This document shows positions 1 through 10,137 of a stretch of 64,000 bases of DNA, in pieces. The notes below the pieces were generated by a model. It was given only the letters and a program-made list of their open reading frames with translations. It made no database searches and was not told the DNA's origin. Source of the stretch: Tanypteryx hageni (Eukaryota > Arthropoda > Insecta > Odonata > Petaluridae); assembly GCA_028673005.1 (NCBI GenBank), contig CM054116.1, positions 18,795,840-18,859,839 on the forward strand. The letters run 5' to 3'. The translations under genes were made by a program, and so were the position numbers. Positions within the stretch are counted from its first letter, which is position 1. Each line of letters begins with the position of its first letter.

Positions 1-1808
1 CGAGGCCACTCTCCCTTGCCGTAAATCTTATATGATATACGTAGCTAGATACAATAATTACATACAAAATGAATGTTTATTTATTAAAAATTACGCGAGA
101 CAACTTTTATATCAGTTCTTTCCTGAGATCACATAGTAGAGTTGCTTATTTTTTAAAGCAGAATTAATATCCGTGCCGAAATAGCTTAAATAACTGATTT
201 TTATAACATAAAAAAGATTTTATTCCTCTTTTCAACAATGCCAAATGCTAAAACCATACTGACAAGATCAATGCTTTTAAATGGGAACTGATATCGTATA
301 TATTACGACTGCATTGATTTAGTGCTTTTAATGGGAATTTATGGCGTCATATTTGAATCGTTATTTTCAAATTGCATTTCAAGTATAGTTTACGCTCAAA
401 TAATTAATTCGGAGAAAAATTAGTCAATTAGTGTTTCCAATATATCTTCTCAATTAAATACGATCTCGGCTACTATCAACGGATTCCCATGAAATCGCCG
501 ATTTCCATCTCCTGCAATACTTTTATTTGTTAGGAATATATGTATTCGTTCCCTATAATTGACAGCGAAATTTGTTTGTTCATTTACATATGAAATTAAG
601 GAATTAAAACATATCCAAGAAGGTACAATAAGCAAACTTCTATAACAATTTTTTAATTTCGACCAGAATATAATCGTCAACTTCTTTCTCATTTAAATAC
701 CTATATGTCCTTTTTGCTTCTCTTCAACTGAACATTTGTATGCATCAATTTAGTCAATTTTTGCTTATTTTATTATAACAACACTTTCCATGTTATACAA
801 ACAAATCATTTATCGCCAAATCGATTTCAAAGTCCGGGAACACGTTTTGTTTCATAGGTTTCACTATAAAATATTCACGTGACAAATTAAACCCACAGAA
901 TCAGCCTTTGCATGGGATGGGTATTGTTAAGCTAAATTTGACTATATCTTCAAACGTGTTTCCACCGGTTGCTTCCCTAGAGCGTGCAATTCCTGCCCAA
1001 GGTTTAAATTTTTTTGATATTCATGAACACATAATATGATGCAGTTTCTTCAACTGGAAATCCATTCGAGTGAAATAACTATCTTTCAAAAGTTATTCCA
1101 TCGATTGTTTATCATGATTATTTGATAAAAGATACAAAGTTAGTTAACTACTAACTAAGTTAGTCGCCGATAAAGGATGCGAGAAAATTTATTTATTTGG
1201 GCAAAATATGGGAAGACATGAAATATTGCGTAACATCAAGCATTACAATTTAAATTAACTTGGTTTCATTACTTGATTTTATTCTCAAATCTTCCTCACA
1301 ACTGTCTATCTTGACTTAAAAACCCGAGCAACCCCGGATAATTTCAGATAGCATATTATATTTTCTAAATAGGTTGGCCTGTCTTCAGTTGAATTTTGAA
1401 AATGTGCACGGTTATTTTACACAAATAAATATCCTGTAGGATCAGGTCTATAGGGATAAGAAAAGCGGTATCTTAGAGGGAATCGCTATTTTAAAGATTT
1501 GCTTGATAGAGTTTTTACTCATAAATCTATTTAACTGAATATTTTTCTGTTGGAAAAATATTAACTCTAGTAAACTTCAATAAGAAGGTAGGTTAATTTT
1601 AAGGCGTTTTTCTTATTTGGTTTAATAAACAAATGAATTAAAAATATACCATTTCATTATGTTTTGTGTTGTATTGAATTTTATTTGCTTTGCCATAGTA
1701 CACATCCTTATTTGTATATTTTTACGAGCTCCATGTTACGTTTTGTAGCCAATGGAAGTAATAAAAATGAATTTCGTATAGAAATATTTCTCATTAACAG
1801 CAATAAAA

Positions 1809-1846
<38 letters not shown>

Positions 1847-2431
1847 CACATTATTTAAATAAAAACGAAATTGGATCCAGGAATTGATGAAGTGGATGAA
1901 CAACTTGAGATCTATGATGTCGCTTTAGAAGTTAGTGAACATTTTGATATTGGATTGTGTAAGGGTAGATGAAAGGCCACAAAGTATGATTAGTGAATTT
2001 AAATATGAAATCTTGAGCAAATGCTGGACATCTTCTCCGACTTATGACTTTAAGCATGATGGTGAAAATATTCGAGCTTTCCCTCTACCGTTGCTTACTC
2101 AGCATACTCCTTGGTTAACTTATTCTACACTTTTAAAGGCTGCTCTATGTCAAGTATGTATCCTTTTTCCTCAAAGGGCGAATAGGGAATTTCGATATTC
2201 TTTCATTAATACAAAAAATTTCATGAAGCTGCAAGTTCCCATGACAAAACCCACTGTCATAAAACTTCACAAACAGAAGTCGATCACTTTATTTCAATAA
2301 TGAAAAAGAAAAGTGCTTCGAAACAAATGCTGCAAAACAAATTAGTTGCCGATGCAAAAGAGGAAAATAGAGCAATACTGTATTCAATAAGTATTGTATT
2401 GATATTGTATTACGAGGTAAAACTAACAATT
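1..2431. repeat. Block A, copy 1 (segmental duplication, may extend left of window)
   Basis: Bases 1-2431 recur almost unchanged at 10138-12557, in the same orientation. Differences I can see are scattered substitutions, an 11-bp insertion near 10267 in copy 2, and a long TA tract near 1812 that is reduced to a few repeats in copy 2. The match stops at the sequence ggtaaaactaacaatta. After it, copy 1 continues into more of the same transposon relic, while copy 2 jumps into hAT transposase sequence. Because the window starts inside the repeat, its left boundary cannot be seen. The first 1.8 kb holds no gene I recognise. Confidence 0.95.
1812..1845. repeat. (TA)n microsatellite
   Basis: About 17 uninterrupted TA dinucleotides. 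The matching place in block A copy 2 (near 11960) has only four or so, so the tract expanded or contracted after the duplication. Confidence 0.95.
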
Positions 2432-3117
2432 AAGGAAATCTTCAATCTTTCGGATTGAGGCAAGTGATGAAACAAAAGCATTTAATTACTTGTAATGCAA
2501 ACGCTAAATACACATCTATGAGAACTCGAAATAAATAATAGAAATTTGTGGGTGTATTTTGAGAGATGATTTAGTTGCTGCAGGAAATGCATTCGAAGGG
2601 ATTTCCATTTAGACCGAAGAAATGACTGATATTGGGGGAATAGTACAATTATCATCAATAGGGGTTATATTTCCCAAGTTTATCACTGGACAAACTCGTA
2701 TTCGCGAATAATTTTTCTTGGGTTTATTCGGATATCAGATGGCAGTGCAGAAGGAATTATCAGAGAGATATTAATTAATTTAAATTGCAAATGGCAATTT
2801 TAGTTGGTCAGGGATATGATGGATATTCTGCAATGGTTGGAAAGCAAGAAATTATATCTTTACACTCAAAAGCAATGTTTGTTCATTGTTCTTCCCATCG
2901 TCTTAACCATGAAGTTCATGATTTTAATGGCTTGAGTGAAATCTGTATCACAGTTGGTACTATTAAGGCAATTATTAAAAATTTTCGGGAAAAGTCATAT
3001 AGGAGGGCTAAAGTAGCAAATATTCCGATGTGTGACTTGATAGTTTATTCGTTATGCAGACGATTTTCATGTGTCAAAAAAATATCTAACTTATTTGAAT
3101 TACATCCTTGTGAATGA
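1869..3117 (+). pseudogene. Decayed ZMYM1-like hAT transposase (zf-TTF plus DUF4371 relic)
   Basis: This is a broken relic of a hAT-type transposase of the class often annotated as zinc finger MYM-type protein 1-like. In order I see an acidic N-terminal stretch (1869-1960). Next comes a TTF-type zinc-finger region around 2000-2200 with the family pattern KYEILSKCW, PWLTYS and ALCQVCILFP. A short spacer follows. Then comes a DUF4371-like part with EEMTDIGG near 2620 (from ADETTD) and GQGYDGYSAM near 2808, followed by VHCSSHRLN near 2882. The frame is lost by stops and shifts at about 1960, 2290, 2430-2600 and 2700-2790, and nothing of the C-terminal dimerisation region is visible. It cannot encode a working enzyme. 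The first part (to 2431) is duplicated at 11991-12557. Confidence 0.8.
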
Positions 3118-3831
3118 GTAATGAATAAGAAAGAGCGAAATATGAGATAAATATACGGATTTTTCCCGCAATAAAATAACCAATGTTAATTGCACTGGCT
3201 TTGCTTGCAACAACTTCTACCTTTTTCTAGTGCACCATGTGAAGCCACTTTGTGCCATAGCCATCAAAAAATGATTAGTATATGAAGTGGCGAACTTCCC
3301 CATCCTTGATTCCATGGCCTAGCATTGGGTATGTTTAGTCACAGAGCAAAATCGCTTTATATGGCGAATGGTTAAAAATGTGTCTATGACTAAATTTGAG
3401 TTGGGTGCCAAAAGGGTGAATTTAATTAGCAAATGGAAGAATGCGGTTGTGCTTGGGCAATATTGCTGCCATTAATTGAATCTAATATATAAAAATGTCT
3501 TCGTAGTTGTCATCGGTGGGTGGAAAAGTGGAACTGTAATGCTATTTTTAACTAATTTTCTGAGAAGCTAGAAGATTGATATTTAATACGAATGTTCGGT
3601 TCTTAAAGTAAAAGTCATTTGCAAAAACATAATTCCAAACTAGACCTGGTTCGATCCCTGAGAATGATTTCCATTCCCCATAAGTTAACATGGAAAAATG
3701 GATATTTCAACCTGCAAACTTATATTCTTTTATTTATTAAAATTCTTTTTCTAGTAATGCAAATATTTTTTAGATTCGTCGATATAGTAGACTGTGTGCA
3801 GATGAAGTCATATTCTCTCAACTTTTATTGA
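3118..3831. other. Non-coding, nothing recognised
   Basis: AT-rich sequence between the hAT relic and the Tc1-like fragment. I see no conserved protein motif, RNA gene or clear repeat here. Confidence 0.5.
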
Positions 3832-4181
3832 ATGCCTTTTTGTGCCAATGAGCAGTCTGCTTGAATAATTTCACATATTTTGTCCGATAATCTAGAAACT
3901 TATTGCGGTTTGGGTCCAGGCTTCTTCCGTGTTAAATCAACTTCTTCCATATTTTCCTCAGCTTCGTGTATTCTCCTCATTAGTTTGTACACAACAGGCA
4001 AAGATACGCCCAAGTTTTTTGCCATTTTAACCGCTGACTCACCTTGTTCTCTCATATTTTTAAATACATCAATTTTTTCGTCGGTTATCGAGGTTATTTT
4101 CTTTCTTGTTCTGGAAACTACATCATTTAGTTCACTCTGTATCCCATTTTAATTTACTACTTCCTGAGAGTTTTCTTCCAT
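3832..4181 (-). pseudogene. N-terminal HTH fragment of a Tc1/mariner-IS630-like transposase
   Basis: Reading the minus strand from an ATG at 4181, one frame runs for about 115 codons with only two stops, one ten codons in and one after GPKPQ. It encodes a helix-turn-helix region: EKIDVFKNMREQGESAVK, then MAKNLGVSLPVVYKLMRRI, then a basic KKPGPKP linker and the start of a second helical domain (VSRLSDKICEII). HTH plus R/K-K-P-G-P-K-P linker is the usual N-terminal layout of Tc1/mariner and IS630-type DNA-binding domains. The DDE catalytic part is absent. It is probably from a different, though related, family to the DDE genes in the 13-39 kb array. Confidence 0.65.
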
Positions 4182-4226
4182 TACAGGGTAGGGTTAGTAT
4201 TGTTTATAATTATCAATAATCTATAA

Positions 4227-4415
4227 TCTATAATTCACGATAATGTGTTTATAACTACTGATAGTTTGTTTATAACTACTGATATTTTGTTCATAACTAC
4301 TGATACTTTGTTTATAACTGCCAATAATGTATTTATGACTACCGATACTTGGTTTATAACTAACAATAATGTGTCTATAACTTCCGATAATGTGTTTATA
4401 GTATCCGATAACGCA
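4227..4415. repeat. 21-bp minisatellite, about 8 copies
   Basis: Degenerate tandem units of the form tttataactactgataNtttg, period 21, beginning near 4248, with a partial unit before. Because 21 is divisible by three and units lack stops in some frames, both strands appear open as seven-residue repeats (FITTDxL on plus, SYKxxIx on minus). I take this as a property of the repeat and not as a gene. Confidence 0.85.
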
Positions 4416-6365
4416 GCGCGTCCAACCAGGCCTAGGAAACACTTCAGAAAAAGGTTGTACCGCGTTACGCATTGAAACTAATGTAGAGGACTCGATCTAT
4501 ACCAGCGACGTCATACTGTTGCACTACGCATTTTATGCTGCGTCTGGTTGTAACGCAGTGTTTCTCATGCTGTAAGGTTTTACTTGAAGTCGAAGTCCTT
4601 CATTAATTCTAACCAGCACAAAACGCCAGCCATCGGAAGATGTACGTCAATGTATTTATATCGTACTTTCAGTTATTTTTTTGTAGTACGAAATGATACG
4701 TTGCCGAGGATAATATTTAGCGACTAGCAGTTAATTATGAGGAATTCATTAAATTTACTAGTGTGAATTCTTCTTTTAGGATATTATGTTTCATTGAGAA
4801 CACGCCGCGGAGGTTTTCCCTTCCTTGTGTAAGATCACTTCGGCAATTAACGCTTCCTGCTACATAGAGCAATACTTAATTATCAAAAACTTTCGCAAAT
4901 CATCAGTGACGCAGACACGACTCAATTCCTTTGCTATTTTAACAAATGAATACCAAAACGCAAAGTTATTAAATGTTGATAAATTGATTTATGTCTATAT
5001 TTTAATTAAAGGCGGAAATTAAGGATTTGCCAAGGGCGCTAAAAACACTCCCTACGGCTGTGCATATAGACTCATATAGACTATATATTTACTCAACCAT
5101 CGATGTAAAATACATTTTTATTAGACGTATTCAAAACAACATTTATTTTTTCCGTAAATAAATACATTTTTATTGTACAACAAATATTCATTTTACAGTG
5201 AATTTTGATGCAGCGACGTGAGATGGCCTGAAAAAAATGAAAAAGAAAATTAATCATTTCGTAATAAAATAAAAATTCTAATATAATTTCAATGACTCGT
5301 TTAACCTTTAATCATAATTTTTCTCTCCGCCGTCTCTCATTACAATACTTTGTATCTTTCTTAAAAATGACAATCGGTTATAAATCTTTGATTTGCGAGT
5401 CGTCCATTTACAGGGGATAACAGGAGAGAGTTTTCACTGAATTTTCTATTCGTATCTCCTTTTTGAGGAGACGTATTTTTATTATGAACTTGAAAAGGAA
5501 TTATTTTAAACAAACCCGAACGCACTCCGTAACCACAACTATCATCCCTCATTCGTTTCTTCCCCAATGGAGATTATTAAATTATTTTAGTGCTTTTTGG
5601 AGATACATGTACCAAAAAGTGTAGTTTTAATGCGTTCTTTACCAACTAAGTGACAGCAGCGGTACGCCTTATGGGTATGACGCCACCGTCCGTCCGTATC
5701 TTTAATCCCAGAAACCACTTTCCGGATTTTAGTTAAATTAATTAAACTTGTTAAAATTAATCAACGCATTGTGATTTTCAACTGCATCCATCAATTAGTA
5801 CTTCCAAATTAAATAATCGTGTACTCGTTTCTTCCGTCAAGCAACAATTTGCTACCGTATTTTTCTCTCTCTGGCTCCTATACGATATGTTCTGTAAGTT
5901 ATTTATCAAAACATTTATTCGGATAAAGAGCAACATTTCCCACAAAGTCGTCCGCGGTCTATATAATAACATTTTATATATTCAAAGAAAAATTTCTAGA
6001 AAATCCCAGTCATAATATCACATATTTTGTTTACATCTATCGCTACGAAAATTATATCGGCGAGCGACAATTTAATGGTGATTTATTTCGAAAAGGGCAT
6101 CTCGCAGTTTCGGAACTAAACATCGACAAAGGTTAAAGTGAGAAGGACATTTTTTTCTCGAAGACGTTCTATTGAATCTTTTTATCGAAAAATATTTCAC
6201 CACGGTGATATCGACATTCCAACTCGTACCGATTGTAAAATAAATAGAGTTTTTGCACATTTACTTTTCCCCCTCCTTTGTTCCATTTTATTCCATTTAA
6301 TTCTCAATCGCGAATTTCACTGCAACTCTTTTCTCATCTTTAAAATTTTGATATTTCGAACTCAC
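4416..6365. other. Non-coding, nothing recognised
   Basis: AT-rich stretch with only short accidental frames. No conserved protein motif, RNA gene or transposon end is evident to me. Confidence 0.45.
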
Positions 6366-6760
6366 ATTTGAGTTATCCGGATGGTTGCATCGGAGCACGC
6401 CTTGCTACCCTCGAAGATGTAGCCCGGTCCTTGAGCTCTGAAACCGATGTAAAAGGTGTTGTTATCGTTTACGGCGAAGCTATCGCCAGCGTAGCGCTGG
6501 GTGCTGCTGCCGGAAGCTGCTGCGTATGATGGCGCATGGCAATCCGAAGTTTCGATCCCAAAGATCTTCTTCAGGGATCGATACGTCGCACTGGATGCAG
6601 CTTCGGGCGCCGCCTGCGTAGGAAGGCACGTGCCAGCCTACGCAGGCGGCACCGGAAGCCGCATCCAGTGCGACGTCGTCGTTCTCTCCATCATCTTGGC
6701 AGGGTTTATACATCGGGTTCAGAGCCAAATTCTCGGCGGAGGGTACCATCCCCTTAATGT
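6366..6760 (-). CDS. Candidate coding exon(s) of unknown secreted/FAMeT-like protein
   Basis: A GC-rich island in AT-rich DNA. On the minus strand an open frame from about 6595 down to 6366 ends in a good splice donor (CAAAT then gtgagt at 6365-6360). It contains RYAGDSFAVNDNNTFYIGF and ends with GSKACSDATIRITQ. That last piece faintly resembles the 'SDAHIAL' strand of farnesoic acid O-methyltransferase-type (FAMeT) domains, but this is a weak memory-based likeness. A second minus-strand open frame with AENLALNPMYKPCQDDGEN covers about 6750-6600 and lies beyond the palindrome at 6584-6675, in a different frame. I cannot connect the two into one transcript. It could be a real exon, a decayed gene piece, or chance openness in GC-rich DNA. 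Confidence 0.35.
6584..6675. repeat. 92-bp spacerless palindrome
   Basis: Two 46-bp arms meet at the centre cacgtg (6627-6632) with no spacer. 41 of 46 positions are complementary (mismatches at arm positions 16, 22, 25, 40 and 41). Arms begin cgtcgcactggatgc. It is GC-rich and lies inside the candidate exon region. Confidence 0.95.
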
Positions 6761-8570
6761 TTCCCTTCTAGGAGTAGAGGCAGGACGTACTAACACATTT
6801 CCAGTGGAATTTCATCTAAAAGCAAAATAAATGAAATCACCTGTATTAACCGCGATTAAATAACCATATTCTCGAGTAACGCCGGTTACTAAATACGTAA
6901 ATATAAAGTGGAAAATAATTCGAGGGCTTTCCCACCATTACTGATTAAAGTATTCTGCAATACTTACATGTTTCTATGAAGTGTGTTATCAGGAAGCCAT
7001 CCCACGTCGCCCAAATACTGTTTTCTAACTTTCGATAAAAATTTGAAATTTTCCTCATCCCCAGTCGATAAATAAAGCAAATATATTTTTTTAATTTGAA
7101 AAGTACACTGTTTATAATTTTGAGAATTTTGTCGTTAAATACAGCATCCAGCAATATATAAGTGATAAGGGATACTTTCAAAATTTTGATTATCTCAATC
7201 GTTATGAAAATACGGAGAAGCGTCAATGAAACAATGATGGTCTTGGATTTGACGTTGTAGAGGGCGCCCTGTGGGAAAAATAAGAGTGGTACATCGTGAC
7301 TATCATGATAACATAAACGGAGTTATGGTGATCTAAGATTAAGAATGAGATCAAGAATGAGTGAACATGAAAAACACATAAATGAATCTCGGAAGTCAAT
7401 CAGGTGCACCACTTTACTGGTGACAAAAAATGAGCTCTCCGTCATATCTCGAAGAGTATTGGTCATATCAAAAAGGTTTTCAAACAGAACCTGTAGAACT
7501 AGTACAGTATTTCGTTCCGTATACATTTTTATGGTAGGAGTGGCCGTTATCGGGAAACAAATAATTTGTAATTCGCTCTGAAGTTAGAGAAATTCACGCA
7601 GAGCTGCCTAATAGTTGTCAACGTAAACAATCTTGTTGGTTACGGAAGAAAATCTGCTATATGTAGCTACATAAATACATTTAATTAAATGGGTTATCTA
7701 AGATGAAGAAAGAACGTAAACGTAAATATTACAACTAATGATCTGATGTGAGGTGGGTACGTTTAAAATAATTGTCGATTGTTTGGTTGATTAAAACTGA
7801 TTAGAAAATAAATACCTGCGTAAATAAAAATTGAATATTTACCTGGAATCATTTCTTCTGTATCGTTTTGCAGTATGTACTAAATAAAATTACGTAATGT
7901 GTTTATTAATGCAACAAGTCAGGAAGTGAAGTGATTTTTAGTCGACGGAGAGATAAAATAGGATCGTGGTGTTTTGCAGTTATATGCCGTGCGTTCGTTC
8001 AAATCGTATCGTTTAGTTTCAAACACTATATCGACCGAGACGCGCCTATTTGTGATACACTTTCCTGACTTGCTTAAGCATCGATTCGGTAAAGACATAA
8101 GTACTAGATAAACTCGCACGAGAATACTTGCTCCTTGCATTGAAATGGGATCGGGAATGAATGACATTAGACCCTGCCACAATGTTAGTTTCATCTCCTG
8201 ACTGTGCTACGAAAATTCTTATGCAGGCTTCATAATTGCGCCACCGGTCTTCGAAAATTACCATTATGCTCGCAGCGATTATTTTTGCGATAGTTTTCTG
8301 CTAAGGACGTTCGAACATGACTAAAAATCTCCCCCACGCGGTGAAAATAAAACGGTATACCCCCGAGATCCGCTGATATCAATTAGTGCACTCCATGCAA
8401 ATGATAGGTCACGTCTCTCGATTTCACTGCTGCTTTGCTTTACGCTTACCTTTCATCCGTGTGCACCACTTACAAACGAATTGCATTTTATGGCGTATTT
8501 TATGTCAAATAAAACCGACAACCTAAAACGTTTACCTCTTAAACCCACATCTCTGTAAAAAAAAGCTTGA
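6761..8570. other. Non-coding, nothing recognised
   Basis: AT-rich sequence with only short frames on both strands. No domain, RNA gene or repeat boundary recognised. Confidence 0.45.
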
Positions 8571-8644
8571 CCTATGCAATCCAACTTTCTCCAGGTCCTT
8601 CCGAAAAAAATCATACGAGACTGGAACAATGTCGTCAGCTACTA
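8571..8644 (+). pseudogene. Possible LINE reverse-transcriptase 3'-end scrap
   Basis: A short plus-strand frame reads MQSNFLQVLPKKIIRDWNNV and then a stop. The pattern SFFPRTIRDWNxLP is typical of the very end of non-LTR retrotransposon ORF2 proteins. The match is short and degenerate, so this is only a suggestion. Confidence 0.3.
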
Positions 8645-9111
8645 AGCTACAAAACGATAACTATTATAAACATTATTTTTTCTATTACCTTGATATTTGG
8701 TTCCATTCTGAGAGAAGCGAATGATTTACGCCTTAGTCCCATAACGTTCTATGGCAGTAGCCGTTGCCTAGACAACCGAGCGTCCCTAACAATGCAATTC
8801 ACGAGAAACAAAGAGAGAGTATTATTGCGCCGTCATTAAATTAATTCCGCGGGATTGAAAATTTTCCTATTTGTCGCATTGTAAAATTATTTGATGTCAT
8901 AAGGAATATTATCCTAGATTTGAACTTTAATAGACAAAGTAATACACCAAGTAAAAAGGATTAATGGCAGATAATAAAAACAGCTGAAATTAATATATCA
9001 GTTTATTAGCACTTAAACGATTATTACAATTAAAAGAACACATCTACATAATGAACGTACAAAACGGAATTCGCTATGGAAAAAACAAATATTATGTAGC
9101 TGATGAAATTC
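8645..9111. other. Non-coding, nothing recognised
   Basis: AT-rich; I see no gene, RNA or repeat structure before the tandem repeat that follows. Confidence 0.4.
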
Positions 9112-9362
9112 AAAATATCCATTACATATTCATTTAAAAATACAAACATTCTCACTTCCATAAGATATATGTGCATGCAATCAGAAAGGAAAATTATATA
9201 TGTACATTGAAATGGGTTATTGGCCATTATTAATATCCATTACATATTTAATAAAAAACACAAAACATTCGCAATTCCATAAGGCATGAACATGTGTTAT
9301 CAAACAAAGGTAAATTGTGTAAATTGGAATGGATTATTTACCATTATTAATATCCGTTACAC
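9112..9362. repeat. About 125-bp tandem repeat, roughly two copies
   Basis: The phrase aatatccattacatatt and the following acattc..cttccataag..catg..gaaatgg..ttat..ccattatt recur with a period near 120-130 bp, starting at about 9112 and 9228. A third copy of the leading phrase begins at 9348. The copies are diverged. Confidence 0.7.
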
Positions 9363-9790
9363 ATTTCAAAATCTAATGTGGCCACCACATGACCTTCTCT
9401 ATGCCAGTAATATTTCTAACAAATTCCAAATAGGTTATATGATAATAAATATTTCAAGGAACTGCGAGACGGATTTAAAGACTTGACAAAGAAAAGAAAT
9501 AAACTCAAACCATCGCCTTCTAATTTTGGCTATAACCACAAAGTTCCAACAGTTAAAAAAATAAAAAGGAGCGTTCATAAGACGTAAGTGTAATGTGTTT
9601 ACAATAGTCGCCGGTAGGTGGAGTGGTGGGGTAAGATAAAAAAATATGTCATAAACATATCTCTTAAACGATGCATTATATGGGGAAATGTTTTAAACGA
9701 ACTTCGTACAAAATTAAATTTGCTACAACGTTTATTCCAGTACGTTTTTACATTCATCAAATATTAAAGCAAATATTTCGAAATTACGGA
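9363..9790. repeat. Dispersed repeat family, copy 1
   Basis: Segments of this region recur near 50500-50900. The 9590-9790 part (gtgtttacaatagtcgccgg, the ttatatggg tract, ctacaacgtttattccagtac, catcaaatattaaa) matches 50517-50705. The 9370-9415 part (aatctaatgtggccaccaca) matches the sequence after 50705. Between them, 9497-9545 resembles the 5' flank of the DDE gene in the 4.88-kb units (aaataaactc..aaccat.gccttc). Confidence 0.65.
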
Positions 9791-10137
9791 TAATCGATCG
9801 ATTTTAGCTAAATACTAATGACCCGATTTCGCTTAGCGCTTCAATGCGATAATTTGCTTGTTTATGTTCGCTAGAGGTATCATCCGATAAAACTGAATAT
9901 TTTTCATAAAATTCAATTAGTTTGATTGTATTTGCTTTTGTCCACTCCATGAGTGCAGATGTGCGTGTTCACGTAGTTGGTCGAACAACTGAAGACCGAC
10001 AGCATCGAGCAATGAACAACATGTGTTTGCTGATAGTAGAACAATCTGACCTTGGGCTCGCGCATACGCAAAGTGTGTGACAGAAGGCTTCTTTGGCTTC
10101 TTCTTTAGAGGGGTCATTGTTACTTCTAGGGAATCCC
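9791..10137. other. Unique sequence before block A copy 2
   Basis: Contains no gene I recognise. An open minus-strand frame of about 66 codons (10117-9917) has no familiar motif. Confidence 0.4.

Noticed and set aside
450..692. Minus-strand frame with SIAGDGNRRF, recalling OTU-type GDGNCLF
   Set aside because: The catalytic cysteine and the rest of the domain are absent; the likeness is one short motif, duplicated only because it lies in block A.
4221..4475. Pair of overlapping open frames on both strands
   Set aside because: Explained entirely by the 21-bp minisatellite.
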